Shown here piece after piece: positions 9,928 through 18,953 of a stretch of DNA of 64,000 nucleotides. Below the pieces are notes generated by a model, which worked only from the letters and a program-made list of their open reading frames with translations, ran no database searches and had not been told where the DNA came from. The translations under genes were made by a program, and so were the position numbers. The DNA is taken from NCBI RefSeq assembly GCF_001274725.1, contig NZ_LGUF01000007.1, positions 4,326,916 through 4,390,915 on the forward strand, read 5' to 3'. How positions within the stretch are numbered: the stretch's first letter is position 1; the number at the start of each line of letters is the position of its first letter. Origin of the DNA: Sporosarcina globispora (GTDB lineage: Bacteria > Bacillota > Bacilli > Bacillales > Cytobacillaceae).

Positions 9928-9968
9928 ACAAAGACTTAGTACGCCACGTCCTGTGGCAAAGTCTTTGT
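9928..9968. repeat. Large hairpin element in the rnc-smc spacer
   Basis: Perfect 10-base arms (ACAAAGACTT / AAGTCTTTGT) enclose a second nested stem GCCAC / GTGGC with a five-base loop. There is no T-run, so it is not a classical terminator. The motif GCCACGTCCTGTGGC and its flanks have the look of a dispersed intergenic repeat, though only one copy is in this window. AAAGACTT also occurs once more about 65 bases away, at 9861. Confidence 0.6.
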
Positions 9969-9993
9969 GACCCACGCTATGTGCCTCAACTAA

Positions 9994-10020
9994 CTTTTCG
10001 AAGGAGACACCTTCGAAAAG
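9994..10020. repeat. 11-base perfect inverted repeat next to the rnc stop
   Basis: CTTTTCGAAGG and CCTTCGAAAAG surround a five-base loop, starting six bases beyond the rnc stop in the direction of transcription. It could act as a weak terminator, an RNA-stabilising end or an RNase III site, or be part of the same repeat element as the neighbouring 9928-9968 hairpin. Confidence 0.6.
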
Positions 10021-10025
10021 AAGTT

Positions 10026-10769
10026 TCACTTTATATGATTTTTTAATACTTCAAGGGCCATTTGGGCAGCATGCTGTTCCGCTTCTTTCTTAGATCGGCC
10101 AGTGCCTGTCCCAAGCTCCCTGCCATTTAAGGAAACAGTAGAAACAAATTCTCTATTGTGCGCAGGTCCTCTCTCCTGAAGGATTTTATATTCAATTGCA
10201 CCTGCGCCATCCCGCTGCACAAGCTCCTGCAGCTGGCTCTTGAAATCCATCACATGCGAAAAAGCACCTGAATCAATCTTCGGAAAAACAACTTTCTCCA
10301 AAAAACCGACAACCGTATCTAAACCTTTATCCAGATATAAAGCACCAATAAAGGCTTCGAATACGTCTGCAAGCAGAGCCGGACGGGTTCTTCCTCCTGT
10401 CATTTCCTCACCTTTACCTAGCAGGACAAGGCTGCCAAATGACAGCGCATGGGCAAAAGAGACCAGGGATGGCTCGCAAACAACTGCAGCCCTTAGCTTT
10501 GTCAATTCCCCCTCGCTCATCATGGGATATTTAAGATAAAGGAATTTTGAAACAGTCAGCTCCAGGACTGCATCACCCAAAAATTCCAGTCTTTCATTGT
10601 CTTCATAGGGTTTTCTTCGATGCTCATTCACATAAGATGAATGGGTAAAAGCTTGCTTTAATAACTTTTCATTTTCAAATTGAATTCCGATTTCCGTTTG
10701 AAATTCTTTAAATTGTTTTTCGATTGCGCGAAATGATTTTCTTTCCTTATCTTTATTGCTGCTGCGCAT
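10026..10769 (-). CDS. rnc: Ribonuclease III
   Basis: RNase III cleaves double-stranded RNA, processing rRNA precursors and regulatory RNAs. The 247-residue protein shows the signature [17 protein letters not shown] (about 59-75) with the metal-binding acidic residues, a second acidic motif [13 protein letters not shown], and a C-terminal dsRNA-binding domain ending [16 protein letters not shown]. It begins at ATG 10769. It is separated from acpP by a 338-base structured spacer and precedes smc. Confidence 0.97.
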   Translation of the reverse strand: MRSSNKDKERKSFRAIEKQFKEFQTEIGIQFENEKLLKQAFTHSSYVNEHRRKPYEDNERLEFLGDAVLELTVSKFLYLKYPMMSEGELTKLRAAVVCEPSLVSFAHALSFGSLVLLGKGEEMTGGRTRPALLADVFEAFIGALYLDKGLDTVVGFLEKVVFPKIDSGAFSHVMDFKSQLQELVQRDGAGAIEYKILQERGPAHNREFVSTVSLNGRELGTGTGRSKKEAEQHAAQMALEVLKNHIK

Positions 10770-10923
10770 AATGCATCCACCTTGCTAATAATTAATATTC
10801 TGCTTCCAAAAAAAGCTTAAATGGTCTTACCTAAGTTTACGTAATTAATATAAAAAACGCAAAAAACTTCAGATTGCAAAGCATTTCGGTTTAATATGGG
10901 TACGTCCAAATTCACAGAAGAAA

Positions 10924-10943
10924 GCCCCGTTATAAAACGGAGC
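10924..10943 (-). terminator. Probable terminator in the acpP-rnc spacer
   Basis: The minus strand reads GCTCCGTTTTATAACGGGGC followed by TTTCTTCT. The stem is good and the U-run imperfect. It could end the acpP transcript or attenuate read-through into rnc. A string of T/A runs at 10780-10870 separates it from rnc. Confidence 0.6.
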
Positions 10944-10958
10944 TTTTGCTGAAACATA

Positions 10959-11043
10959 TTTACTGTCCACAGCCACCTGCTGCTGGGCTGCAGTTATATC
11001 CCATGCTGCCCTTTCCATGTGACAGGTAACAACGGACAGTAAA
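10959..11043 (-). other. Structured 85-base segment between acpP and rnc
   Basis: A perfect 10-base outer stem (TTTACTGTCC at one end, GGACAGTAAA at the other) encloses an ACCTG/CAGGT pair and an inner GGGC/GCCC stem. Together they could fold into a branched RNA. No convincing reading frame fits. The nature of the element is unknown: it may be a small RNA, an mRNA 3' structure or a remnant of a repeat. Confidence 0.45.
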
Positions 11044-11061
11044 CACCTGCTGATAAAATTG

Positions 11062-11090
11062 CTGCAGCGAGGGGGATTCCCTCACTGCAG
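11062..11090 (-). terminator. Stable hairpin after acpP
   Basis: On the minus strand CTGCAGTGAGGG and CCCTCGCTGCAG form a 12-base stem (one G-U pair) with a five-base loop, beginning 17 bases after the acpP stop and followed by CAATTTTATC. It probably protects or partly terminates the abundant acpP mRNA. The U-run is short. Confidence 0.55.
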
Positions 11091-11107
11091 AGTGGTTCAC
11101 CTAACGA

Positions 11108-11341
11108 TTATTGGCTAGCTTTTATGTAATTTACAGCGTCACCGACTGTTGCGATTTTCTCAGCATCATCGTCAGAAATTTCCATGTCGAACTCATCTTC
11201 TAATTCCATAACTAATTCTACTACATCAAGGGAATCAGCACCAAGATCATCTTTGAATGAAGCTTCCAATTTCACTTCAGACTCTTCAACACCAAGACGG
11301 TCCACGATGATCTTTGTTACACGTTCTAATACTTCTGCCAT
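11108..11341 (-). CDS. acpP: Acyl carrier protein
   Basis: ACP carries growing acyl chains on a phosphopantetheine arm. The 77-residue acidic protein contains the attachment motif [15 protein letters not shown], with the modified Ser at about residue 37. It starts at ATG 11341 behind a strong GGGGAGGTG ribosome binding site. It has its own promoter although it follows fabG, which suits its need for high expression. Its partners FabD, FabG and PlsX are encoded immediately upstream. Confidence 0.98.
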   Translation of the reverse strand: MAEVLERVTKIIVDRLGVEESEVKLEASFKDDLGADSLDVVELVMELEDEFDMEISDDDAEKIATVGDAVNYIKASQ

Positions 11342-11363
11342 GCTTGTTCACCTCCCCTCAAGT

Positions 11364-11393
11364 ATTATAGTGTATTTTCTGCCTTTATTGAAA
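11364..11393 (-). promoter_or_regulatory. Sigma-A promoter of acpP
   Basis: Minus-strand TTTCAA (11388-11393) and a perfect TATAAT (11364-11369) are spaced 18 bases apart, in the 91-base gap between fabG and acpP, about 23 bases from the start codon. Confidence 0.7.
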
Positions 11394-11432
11394 GGTTTTA
11401 TAAAAAATTTTGCATTACAAGCCTGTTACAAA

Positions 11433-12176
11433 TTACATAACCATTCCGCCATCTACATGAAGGGTTTGTCCTGTCATATAGCGGCTGTCATCAGAAGCAA
11501 GAAACACTGCTACATTAGCAATATCTGCAGGATCGCCGAATCGGGCCAATGGGATTTGCTTAAGCATCTGTTCCCTTACTTCCTCGTTCAGCTTATCAGT
11601 CATATCAGTTGTGATAAAACCTGGGGCTATAGCATTAACCGTAATTCCTCGGGATGCAAGTTCCTTTGCTGAAGTTTTTGTTAGGCCAATTACACCGGAT
11701 TTGGCAGCAACATAGTTAGCTTGGCCAGGATTCCCGCTGACACCGACAATGGATGAAATATTGATAATGCGGCCGCTGCGCTGTTTCATCATCTGCCTTG
11801 TAACAGCTTTCGTGCAGAGGAACACGCCTTTCAGGTTAATGTTAATAACATCATCCCACTCGTCTTCCTTCATTCTCATAAGCAGGTTGTCTTTTGTAAT
11901 CCCTGCATTATTAACCAGAATATCAAGCTTGCCAAACTTTTCAACTGTTTCTTTTACCATGTTAGCCACAGAGTCACTGCTGGAAACATCGCATTGGATG
12001 GCGAATGCATTTCTGCCTAATGCTTTTATTTCATCAACGACTTCGTTCGCCCTTGCCTCGCTTCCAGAATAGTTAACGGCAATATCTGCACCCTGCTTAG
12101 CAAGGCCAAGAGCGATTTCTCTTCCGATCCCGCGGGAAGCTCCTGTTACTAAAGCTGCTTTTCCCTCTAACTTCAT
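11433..12176 (-). CDS. fabG: 3-oxoacyl-[acyl-carrier-protein] reductase
   Basis: FabG is the NADPH-dependent reductase that reduces beta-ketoacyl-ACP in each elongation cycle. It is a classical short-chain dehydrogenase with TGASRGIG cofactor loop near the N-terminus, NNAG, and the catalytic Ser-Tyr-Lys set in ISSIVGVSG...YVAAKSG. I start it at ATG 12176 (product [12 protein letters not shown], 247 residues), which overlaps the fabD stop in an ATGA and follows GAAGGAGGA. A longer upstream frame only reads through fabD. Confidence 0.97.
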   Translation of the reverse strand: MKLEGKAALVTGASRGIGREIALGLAKQGADIAVNYSGSEARANEVVDEIKALGRNAFAIQCDVSSSDSVANMVKETVEKFGKLDILVNNAGITKDNLLMRMKEDEWDDVININLKGVFLCTKAVTRQMMKQRSGRIINISSIVGVSGNPGQANYVAAKSGVIGLTKTSAKELASRGITVNAIAPGFITTDMTDKLNEEVREQMLKQIPLARFGDPADIANVAVFLASDDSRYMTGQTLHVDGGMVM

Positions 12177-13120
12177 CTCAATTCCTCCTTCAACGACTCT
12201 GTCACTGCCTGGCATGTTTCAGCATCGGAAACTGCATAAGTTTTAAGAGAACGATCTACCTTTTTAACTAAGCCTGACAGTACTTTTCCAGGTCCTATTT
12301 CTATAAATGTATCTACTCCAAGATCAATCATCCTGCGGATTGAATCCTCCCATAGCACAGGAGAATACAGCTGTTCAATCAATCTGCTGTTTATTTCTGA
12401 GGAGGAAGTCATTTCAGAAGCCGTAACGTTTGCAATTACAGGAACAGCTGCATCTTTAATTTCTATTTCATCCAGGATTTGCTTGAACTTCTCCGCAGCA
12501 GGCTTCATTAATTTAGAATGGAAAGGTCCGCTTACTTCCAGAGGAAGCACCCGCTTGGCACCTTCTTCTTTTGCCTTAGCGGAAGCTTGTTCAACCCCTG
12601 CCCTTGAGCCAGAAATGACGATCTGCCCAGGGCAGTTCATATTTGCAAGCTGAACCGGATTGCCGTCAGCTGTAACTTCTTCTGTTACTGCAGTAAGTTG
12701 GTCCCTGTCAAGACCTAGGACAGCAGCCATTGTACCTTCACCGTTAGGAACTGCTTCTTCCATGAATTCTCCTCTTTTGCGGACAGCATACACACCGTCC
12801 TCAAAGGAAATAGCTTCTGCTGCGACTAACGCAGTATATTCGCCCAGGCTATGGCCCGCCACAAAATCTGGTTTTACGCCAGACCTTTTAAAATGATCCA
12901 GGATTGCAATGCTTGTAGTCAACAGTGCAGGCTGGGCATTTGTTGTTAATGTCAGCTTTTCCTGAGGACCCTCGAAAATAAGTGTCGATAATGAAAAGCC
13001 AAGTTTTTGATCAGCAATTTCGAAAAATGATTTTACACTTTTATCCTGTTCGGCTAGTGCTTTACCCATCCCTGCTGTCTGTGATCCCTGTCCAGGGAAT
13101 AAAAAGGCGATTTTACCCAT
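12173..13120 (-). CDS. fabD: Malonyl-CoA:ACP transacylase
   Basis: FabD loads malonyl groups onto ACP. The 315-residue protein shows the FPGQGSQ motif at the N-terminus, the nucleophile elbow [10 protein letters not shown], a central Arg in the AVRKRGEFM stretch, and a catalytic His in GPFHSKLM. The start is ATG 13120 because GGGGGGAAG lies directly before it; an in-frame TTG fifteen bases upstream overlaps that site. It is coupled to fabG by a four-base overlap. Confidence 0.97.
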   Translation of the reverse strand: MGKIAFLFPGQGSQTAGMGKALAEQDKSVKSFFEIADQKLGFSLSTLIFEGPQEKLTLTTNAQPALLTTSIAILDHFKRSGVKPDFVAGHSLGEYTALVAAEAISFEDGVYAVRKRGEFMEEAVPNGEGTMAAVLGLDRDQLTAVTEEVTADGNPVQLANMNCPGQIVISGSRAGVEQASAKAKEEGAKRVLPLEVSGPFHSKLMKPAAEKFKQILDEIEIKDAAVPVIANVTASEMTSSSEINSRLIEQLYSPVLWEDSIRRMIDLGVDTFIEIGPGKVLSGLVKKVDRSLKTYAVSDAETCQAVTESLKEELR

Positions 13121-13148
13121 CTTGCTTCCCCCCAAGTTTATAATATAC

Positions 13149-14153
13149 TTACTTTATAGCTGTTTTTTCGGCTTCTTTTCCAACTGCTTCCTTTATCGTT
13201 TCAGCGACATTGTTTTCAACCATATTTCGGGTCTGCCTGACTGCACTGAATAAGGCTGTTGCATCAGATGAGCCATGAGCTTTAATAACCGGCGCCTTTA
13301 AACCGAATAAACCGGCACCGCCGTATTCTGAATAATCCATTTTGGATTTAAGCTGGTATAAATCTGGCTTTAAAGCTGCTGCTGCCAGTTTCGTTTTAAA
13401 GCTGCTGGTCAGAGCTGTTTTTAGCATTTTAAAAACAGATAGGGCAGTACCTTCAATGGTCTTGAGCACCATATTCCCGGTAAATCCATCTGTCACAACA
13501 ACATCTGCAGCTCCTTCCAGCAAATCGCGTGCTTCCACATTGCCGATAAAATTGATATCAGCATACTTTAACAGGTCAAATGTGTTTTTTGCCAGCTCAT
13601 TGCCTTTTTTCTCTTCTGTGCCAATATTTAGAAGCCCTACTCTCGGATTGGCAACACCGCGGACCTTTTCTGTATATATGGATCCCATAATTGCATATTG
13701 AAGGAGATGCTCAGGCTTCGCATCTACGTTCGCCCCTACATCCAGCAAAAGGAACCCTTCCCCTCCTATCGTTGGAAGCGTCGGTGATAATGCCGGGCGT
13801 TCGATGCCTTCTATTCTTCCTACCACAAAAAGGCCTGCTGCCATAAGAGCGCCCGTATTTCCTGCCGAAATGCATGCATCTGCTTTTCCGTCTGAAACTA
13901 GCTGTGCCGCAAGCACCATTGAAGCATTTTTCTTTCTGCGCACAGCCCTTACTGGCTCATCATCCGGCAAAATGACTTCATCTGTATGTAAAATTTCAAT
14001 CCGCTCATTTGAAGTAAGGTGCTCCTTTATTTTTGACTCATCGCCAACAAGGGTGATGTGTATATCCTTAAACTCTGCCGCAGCTTTCATGGCCCCTATT
14101 ACAATTTCCTTCGGGGCATTGTCGCCACCCATTGCGTCAATGGCAATTTTCAT
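13149..14153 (-). CDS. plsX: Phosphate acyltransferase PlsX
   Basis: PlsX converts acyl-ACP to acyl-phosphate, the donor for PlsY in phosphatidic acid synthesis. The 334-residue protein starts [14 protein letters not shown], the characteristic N-terminal motif, and contains the [13 protein letters not shown] and [10 protein letters not shown] loops. It lies 20 bases downstream of fapR and upstream of fabD, the classical FapR-controlled fapR-plsX-fabD-fabG operon. Confidence 0.97.
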   Translation of the reverse strand: MKIAIDAMGGDNAPKEIVIGAMKAAAEFKDIHITLVGDESKIKEHLTSNERIEILHTDEVILPDDEPVRAVRRKKNASMVLAAQLVSDGKADACISAGNTGALMAAGLFVVGRIEGIERPALSPTLPTIGGEGFLLLDVGANVDAKPEHLLQYAIMGSIYTEKVRGVANPRVGLLNIGTEEKKGNELAKNTFDLLKYADINFIGNVEARDLLEGAADVVVTDGFTGNMVLKTIEGTALSVFKMLKTALTSSFKTKLAAAALKPDLYQLKSKMDYSEYGGAGLFGLKAPVIKAHGSSDATALFSAVRQTRNMVENNVAETIKEAVGKEAEKTAIK

Positions 14154-14173
14154 GATGCTTCATCCTTTAGTGA

Positions 14174-14734
14174 TTATTTTTTTCTGAACATGTCAAATTC
14201 ACCCTTGAATACCTGTTCGTTATTCACAAAGCTATACACTTCAACAATTGTCCTTCCGCTGTCAATATCTATTGTAAGGACCTTGGCTTTCGCTATTACA
14301 CGTTCACCTAATCTCACTGGCCTTGTAAATTGAATATTGGCTTTTGCAGTCAATGCAAGCTCATCATTTATTACAGCGACCGCCAGTGAGTTGGCCTGTG
14401 CAAACAAATGATGACCCCGGGCAATCCCATTCCTTTTGAAAACATGTTCATTTTTTACATCGAAAATGGATATGGCTGTTTTATCTAATTCTATATCTAT
14501 TATTTCACCGATTATTTCTTCTATAGGTAATGATCGGACTTCATCCTCGAAACTTTTCTCAGCAACATTCTTGATTCTCTCCCGCAATTCAGGAATTGAT
14601 AATTCTAAGCGGTCGAGTCTGATTGTCTGGACGCTGACCGAGAACTTCTCTGCAAGTTCCTCATCCGTGACAAAAGGATTTTCTTTTATTGTGTCCGTTA
14701 ATAATTGCTGGCGTTCTCTTTTATTTCTTTTCAT
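14174..14734 (-). CDS. fapR: Fatty-acid biosynthesis repressor FapR
   Basis: FapR represses fatty-acid and phospholipid genes and is released from DNA by malonyl-CoA. The N-terminal part is a DeoR-like helix-turn-helix ([22 protein letters not shown]). The C-terminal part is a hot-dog domain ([25 protein letters not shown]) that binds malonyl-CoA. I begin at ATG 14734 (MKRNKRERQ, 186 residues), in line with the B. subtilis protein, rather than at the GTG four codons upstream, which lies in the ribosome binding region. A FapR operator overlaps its own promoter, so autoregulation is expected. Confidence 0.97.
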   Translation of the reverse strand: MKRNKRERQQLLTDTIKENPFVTDEELAEKFSVSVQTIRLDRLELSIPELRERIKNVAEKSFEDEVRSLPIEEIIGEIIDIELDKTAISIFDVKNEHVFKRNGIARGHHLFAQANSLAVAVINDELALTAKANIQFTRPVRLGERVIAKAKVLTIDIDSGRTIVEVYSFVNNEQVFKGEFDMFRKK

Positions 14735-14756
14735 TAAAAATCCCACCGTCCGAGAT

Positions 14757-14775
14757 ATTAAGACTAGGTACTAAT
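14757..14775 (-). promoter_or_regulatory. FapR operator
   Basis: The minus-strand sequence ATTAGTACCTAGTCTTAAT is a near-palindrome that matches the known FapR operator (TTAGTACC...TACTAA type). It starts just after the -10 box of the fapR promoter, so bound FapR would cover the transcription start. Confidence 0.85.
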
Positions 14776-14778
14776 AGT

Positions 14779-14807
14779 AGTATATAATCAAAAAAAGCAG
14801 ATTGCAA
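14779..14807 (-). promoter_or_regulatory. Sigma-A promoter of the fapR operon
   Basis: Minus-strand TTGCAA (14802-14807) and TATACT (14779-14784) are 17 bases apart, immediately upstream of the FapR operator and between recG and fapR. Confidence 0.8.
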
Positions 14808-14861
14808 GAAAGAACTTTCCTGTAATCTGCTTTCAGTTTAATTGAATGTTTTTCTAACTTA

Positions 14862-14945
14862 TGAGCTCTGGCCGTTTATTTCCGCTGCGGACACTTGCTT
14901 TCCCCGGGGAGGAACAGAGCTCCTCGGCATTACCAAGCGGGGTCG
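14862..14945. repeat. Degenerate copy of intergenic repeat family B
   Basis: The segment running CGCTGCGGACACTTGC ... GCTCCTCGGC ... GCGGGGTC parallels the left half of the element at 58247-58387 (GTTGCGGGCACTTGC ... GCCTCCTCGGC ... TGGGGTC). It lies between the recG stop and the fapR promoter and looks truncated. GAGCTC inverted copies are also present. Confidence 0.6.
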
Positions 14946-14966
14946 AAGCTTTGTCATAGTCTACCT

Positions 14967-17015
14967 CTAGTCCAGCTTTTCCCCTTCCAGCACCCCTGCT
15001 TCCTTTAAATAATTTCTCAAAGTCTGGTACTCATCTGAATGCCAGAATTCATTGGATTCAACTAGAGATGCTGCATCGTTTCTGGCAGTTTCGAGGGCAC
15101 GATAATCATGAACCATATCAGCGACTTTAAATTCCGGGAGCCCGCTTTGTTTTTTTCCGAAAAAGTCCCCAGGTCCTCTCAGCTCAAGGTCCTTTTCACT
15201 AAGGGCAAATCCGTCATTGGTTTCTGCCATGATTTTCATGCGCTCTTTTCCTACTTCCGATTTCGGGTCTGCCAGAAGAACACAATAAGATTGTTTATCT
15301 CCTCTTCCTACCCTTCCCCTTAATTGGTGCAGCTGGGCAAGTCCAAACCGCTCAGCATCATAGATCACCATCATCGTGGCATTAGGGACATTTACACCAA
15401 CCTCAACAACCGTCGTGGAAACAAGTATTTGAATTTCATTTCTGCTGAATGCTTTCATGACACTTTCTTTTTCTTCAGGGTGCAGCCTTCCATGCATGAG
15501 CCCAACCTCATAGCGGCCATAAAAATGGTGCATAAGTGTGGCATGAACATCAATGGCATTCTGAACATCCAGTTTATCCGATTCCTCAATCAGCGGGCAA
15601 ATCACGTAAACCTGCTGCCCGGCTGAAAGTTCTTTTTCCATAAATCCGAGCACTCTGTCCAGCATTTCAGGTTTTGCCCAATAGGTTTCAATCGTTTTCC
15701 TCCCTGCCGGCATTTCATCTATGATGGAAACATCCATTTCCCCGAAAACAGTAATAGCCAATGTTCTCGGGATAGGTGTGGCAGTCATGAACAGAACATC
15801 CGGATTTTCACCTTTTTCCCTAAGTATGCGACGCTGCCCTACTCCAAACCTATGCTGCTCATCTGTAATGACAAGCCCAAGTTTGTTAAACTCCACCTCT
15901 TCCTGAATAAGTGCATGTGTGCCTATAAGTACATCAATATCTCCTTCCTTTAGATGCTGGAGAACTTCTCTTCTCCGCTTCCCTTTAACGGAGCTTGTCA
16001 GGAGTTCACAGTGCAAGCCAAATGGATCGAGCATGGTCTTTATAGATTCCGCATGCTGCTCTGCCAGGATTTCGGTCGGAACCATTAACGCTCCCTGGAA
16101 ACCTGCTGTCCTGCTGGCAAATAGGGCTATTGCCGCAACTGCCGTTTTGCCGGAACCAACATCCCCCTGTAATAGCCTGTTCATCCTGTATGAAGATTTC
16201 ATATCAGACAGGACCTCATTAACTACCCTTTTTTGGGCGCTTGTTAATGCAAAAGGCAGGGAGTCTATAAACTCCATCAGCCTCGAAAGTTCATATGCCT
16301 GTGCCACTCCTTTTGACTGCTCTCTTTCAATCTTTCTAAGTGCCTGCATTTTTAATTGAAAATAGAAAAATTCTTCGTAAACAAAACGCCGCCTTCCTTG
16401 CTTAAGTTCATGATCATTTGCAGGAAAATGAAGTGATCTCATAGAATCTCGCCTATTTAAAAGTCTATATTGCAATAAATATTTCTCAGGCAAAGTTTCT
16501 GTGATGTCATTTCCATACTGTGAAAAAGCCAGTTTAATGAAACGTCTGATTCCCTTGACAGTTATATTTCCTTTTACAGCGTAAACCGGCTCAAAATCCT
16601 TATTACTGGAGGCATTTCCTATTTTTAATTCATTGGCTGTAATGACCTGCCGGTGCTGGTCCCATTTGCCAGTCACCGTAACAGTTTCATTCAATATAAT
16701 TTTATTCTTAATATAAGGCTGATTGAACATGACCACTTGTATCAGATATCGGCCAACAAGCACTCTCACAGTCAGCCTGGATCGTTTCCTTCCGTAATAG
16801 GCGAGTGAAGGTTCACTGTGGACCTTTCCTTCCACAGTTACTCTTTCATCATGCTTAATCTCTGTCAGGTCTTTGAGCCTGTAATCCTCATATCTATATG
16901 GAAAATATTCAAGCAAGTCTTTTACAGTAAAAATATTCATTTCAGCAAGTGATTCTGCTGTTTCCTCTCCGATACCTTTGACAGCTGTAACAGACTGGTA
17001 TAAATTTGGATTCAC
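14967..17015 (-). CDS. recG: ATP-dependent DNA helicase RecG
   Basis: RecG remodels stalled replication forks and Holliday junctions. After an N-terminal wedge/OB domain, the helicase core shows GDVGSGKTAVA (Walker A), DEQHRFGV (DEAH-like motif II), TATPIPRT (III), and RGRVGRG (VI). I chose GTG 17015, which gives 682 residues and aligns the SVTAVKGIG start region with B. subtilis RecG. No good ribosome binding site precedes it. A strong GGGAGGGG lies 50 bases upstream, and a TTG at 17078 is in frame but lies before that site, so the true start is unsettled. The sdaAB-sdaAA genes found between fakA and recG in B. subtilis are absent. Confidence 0.93.
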   Translation of the reverse strand: MNPNLYQSVTAVKGIGEETAESLAEMNIFTVKDLLEYFPYRYEDYRLKDLTEIKHDERVTVEGKVHSEPSLAYYGRKRSRLTVRVLVGRYLIQVVMFNQPYIKNKIILNETVTVTGKWDQHRQVITANELKIGNASSNKDFEPVYAVKGNITVKGIRRFIKLAFSQYGNDITETLPEKYLLQYRLLNRRDSMRSLHFPANDHELKQGRRRFVYEEFFYFQLKMQALRKIEREQSKGVAQAYELSRLMEFIDSLPFALTSAQKRVVNEVLSDMKSSYRMNRLLQGDVGSGKTAVAAIALFASRTAGFQGALMVPTEILAEQHAESIKTMLDPFGLHCELLTSSVKGKRRREVLQHLKEGDIDVLIGTHALIQEEVEFNKLGLVITDEQHRFGVGQRRILREKGENPDVLFMTATPIPRTLAITVFGEMDVSIIDEMPAGRKTIETYWAKPEMLDRVLGFMEKELSAGQQVYVICPLIEESDKLDVQNAIDVHATLMHHFYGRYEVGLMHGRLHPEEKESVMKAFSRNEIQILVSTTVVEVGVNVPNATMMVIYDAERFGLAQLHQLRGRVGRGDKQSYCVLLADPKSEVGKERMKIMAETNDGFALSEKDLELRGPGDFFGKKQSGLPEFKVADMVHDYRALETARNDAASLVESNEFWHSDEYQTLRNYLKEAGVLEGEKLD

Positions 17016-17081
17016 GTTTATTGAACGGCTGCCAAATATATTTTTCTTTAAGGCAGTCCGCCACCCCTCCCTGCGCAATTA

Positions 17082-17114
17082 CTTTTAAAAATGCAGGCTT
17101 ATGAAACGCCTGCT
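17082..17114 (-). terminator. Terminator-like hairpin upstream of recG
   Basis: Minus-strand GCAGGC, an eight- to nine-base loop, GCCTGC, then ATTTTT, lies between fakA and recG. With the hairpin at 17229-17249 it makes two successive possible stops ahead of recG. Confidence 0.55.
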
Positions 17115-17228
17115 TTATAACTAGCACATTATGATTTGAATATGCAAGTAAGTAATCCTTAACCAAATAAATTCACATTTCCGAAGGCTTTAAATGACAC
17201 TAAAGTTTAATCGTCTAAAATGGACAAA

Positions 17229-17249
17229 AGCGAAGGCTGTGCCCTCGCT
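17229..17249. terminator. fakA terminator hairpin
   Basis: AGCGAAGGC and GCCCTCGCT form a stem twelve bases after the fakA stop. On the minus strand it is followed by only TTTTGTCC. On the plus strand the T-run is longer, but no plus-strand gene precedes it. It probably ends the yloU-fakA transcript. Confidence 0.65.
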
Positions 17250-17260
17250 TTTTTTATTGG

Positions 17261-18937
17261 CTATTCAATTGAGAAAATGAATGAGTATAGAGGCTGTTTG
17301 CCGTCATGGACTTCGACTTCAACATCACCATACTTATCTTCAATATAACTGATAAGTGAGTCCACTTCCTCTTCTCCCGCATCTTCACCTTTTAATACGG
17401 TCAGGATCTCAGAGTCTTCGTCAATCATGCCATCGAGAAGATCTTTGGCAGCCTGTACTCTATCTTTATTTTTGACAACAATTTTTCCGTCCGCGATGCC
17501 CATGAAATCATCTTTTTCAATTTCTAGGCCATCGATGCTTGTATCACGGACAGCAAACGTAATTTGTCCTGTTTTCACATGCTGAAGGGCATCTGTCATG
17601 CCTTCTTCATTTTCTGCAAGACCGGCACTTGGGTTAAAAGCAAGCAGGGCTGCCATTCCCTGAGGAACGGTCTTTGAAGGAACAACCACTGCTTCTTCTT
17701 CAGTTACTTCTGCAGCCTGCTGTGCAGCCATGATGATATTCTTATTGTTTGGCAAAATGATTACTTTCTTGGCATTCACTTCTTTGATGGCTTTTACGAT
17801 ATCTTCCGTACTAGGATTCATCGTTTGGCCGCCCTCGATGACTGCATGCGCACCGATGCTTCGGAAAAGATCGGCAATTCCGCTGCCCATTGATACGGTC
17901 ACGATTCCGTACTCCTGCGTTTCTTTTGGCTTAGCTTCAGCTGCCAAAGGTGTAGGGACGTCTTCGATCAAATTGGTGTGCTGCTGGCGCATGTTTTCAA
18001 TCTTCATATTAATTAAGCTGCCATAGCGCTGTCCGTATGTCAGGCAATCTCCCGGCTGTTCAGAGTGGATATGTACTTTTACAAGCTGTTCATCCGCAAT
18101 CACTAAAAGTGAGTCGCCATATTTGCTTAAGTCCTGGCGGAACTTGTCTTCTGAAAAAGGATTGGAAGCTAGCTTTTCACTTTCGAACTTGACCATAAAC
18201 TCTGTGCAATATCCGAATTCAATATCTTCTGTGTTCATAAAACTATGAACATTTTTGTGGTGTTCCGCGCTAACCAGGTCATTCATCTTCGGAAGAGCTG
18301 CTGGTGTATCAGGAAGCTTTTCGCCTTTAAGCTCGGCAAGGAACCCTTCATATACAAAGACAAGACCTTGGCCGCCGCTGTCAACAACTCCAACTTCTTT
18401 TAAGACTGGAAGAAGATCCGGAGTGCGATTTAAGGAAGCCTTCGCTTCTTTTAGTACTTCCTCCATAATTACTGCAATATCATCTTCATTTTTTGCAGCC
18501 TGTACTGCTTTTTTTGCGGAGTCTTTGGCAACAGTTAAAATCGTTCCTTCAACTGGCTTCATTACTGCTTTATAAGCAGTCTCGACACCTGCATTTAATG
18601 CATCAGCAAACTCTTTTCCATCGATAGATGCTTTATTCTCTATGGATTTCGAGAAGCCACGGAAAAGCTGGGAGAGAATCACTCCTGAGTTGCCGCGGGC
18701 ACCCATCAGCAAACCTTTAGAAAGAGCAGAGCCCACTTTACCTATATGTTCCTGAATATTAGCTTTAACTTCCTTTGCACCGGAAGTCATCGACAAATTC
18801 ATATTTGTTCCTGTGTCTCCATCAGGAACGGGGAAAACATTTAACGCATCCACTAATTTTGCATTAGCAGACAAATGGTTCGCTCCTTGTATGACCATTT
18901 CGGCAAAAAGCTTCCCATCTAAATCTTTTTTTGACAC
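17261..18937 (-). CDS. fakA: DAK2/DegV-type fatty acid kinase subunit FakA (YloV)
   Basis: The protein of 558 residues has an N-terminal DhaL/DAK2 ATP-binding domain (NVFPVPDGDTGTNMNLS at about 30-47, with the Mg-binding Asp residues, and ARGNSGVILSQ), a middle domain, and a C-terminal FakA domain. In staphylococci FakA phosphorylates fatty acids bound to a DegV-family FakB for use by PlsX/PlsY. That fits the lipid genes nearby, but its role here is inferred from homology. It starts with GTG at 18937 after GAGGAGG. It follows yloU, as in many Firmicutes. Confidence 0.92.
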   Translation of the reverse strand: MSKKDLDGKLFAEMVIQGANHLSANAKLVDALNVFPVPDGDTGTNMNLSMTSGAKEVKANIQEHIGKVGSALSKGLLMGARGNSGVILSQLFRGFSKSIENKASIDGKEFADALNAGVETAYKAVMKPVEGTILTVAKDSAKKAVQAAKNEDDIAVIMEEVLKEAKASLNRTPDLLPVLKEVGVVDSGGQGLVFVYEGFLAELKGEKLPDTPAALPKMNDLVSAEHHKNVHSFMNTEDIEFGYCTEFMVKFESEKLASNPFSEDKFRQDLSKYGDSLLVIADEQLVKVHIHSEQPGDCLTYGQRYGSLINMKIENMRQQHTNLIEDVPTPLAAEAKPKETQEYGIVTVSMGSGIADLFRSIGAHAVIEGGQTMNPSTEDIVKAIKEVNAKKVIILPNNKNIIMAAQQAAEVTEEEAVVVPSKTVPQGMAALLAFNPSAGLAENEEGMTDALQHVKTGQITFAVRDTSIDGLEIEKDDFMGIADGKIVVKNKDRVQAAKDLLDGMIDEDSEILTVLKGEDAGEEEVDSLISYIEDKYGDVEVEVHDGKQPLYSFIFSIE

Positions 18938-18953
18938 AAGTCTTTCCTCCTCA

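Noticed and set aside
10865-11012. A minus-strand frame of about 49 codons (MERAAWDITAAQQQ...) in the acpP-rnc spacer
   Set aside because: It has no ribosome binding site, overlaps the palindromic structure and looks like chance translation of the inverted repeats.
16942-17166. Minus-strand 74-codon frame across the recG start
   Set aside because: It overlaps recG in another frame and its composition is not protein-like; it only includes the odd Shine-Dalgarno region.
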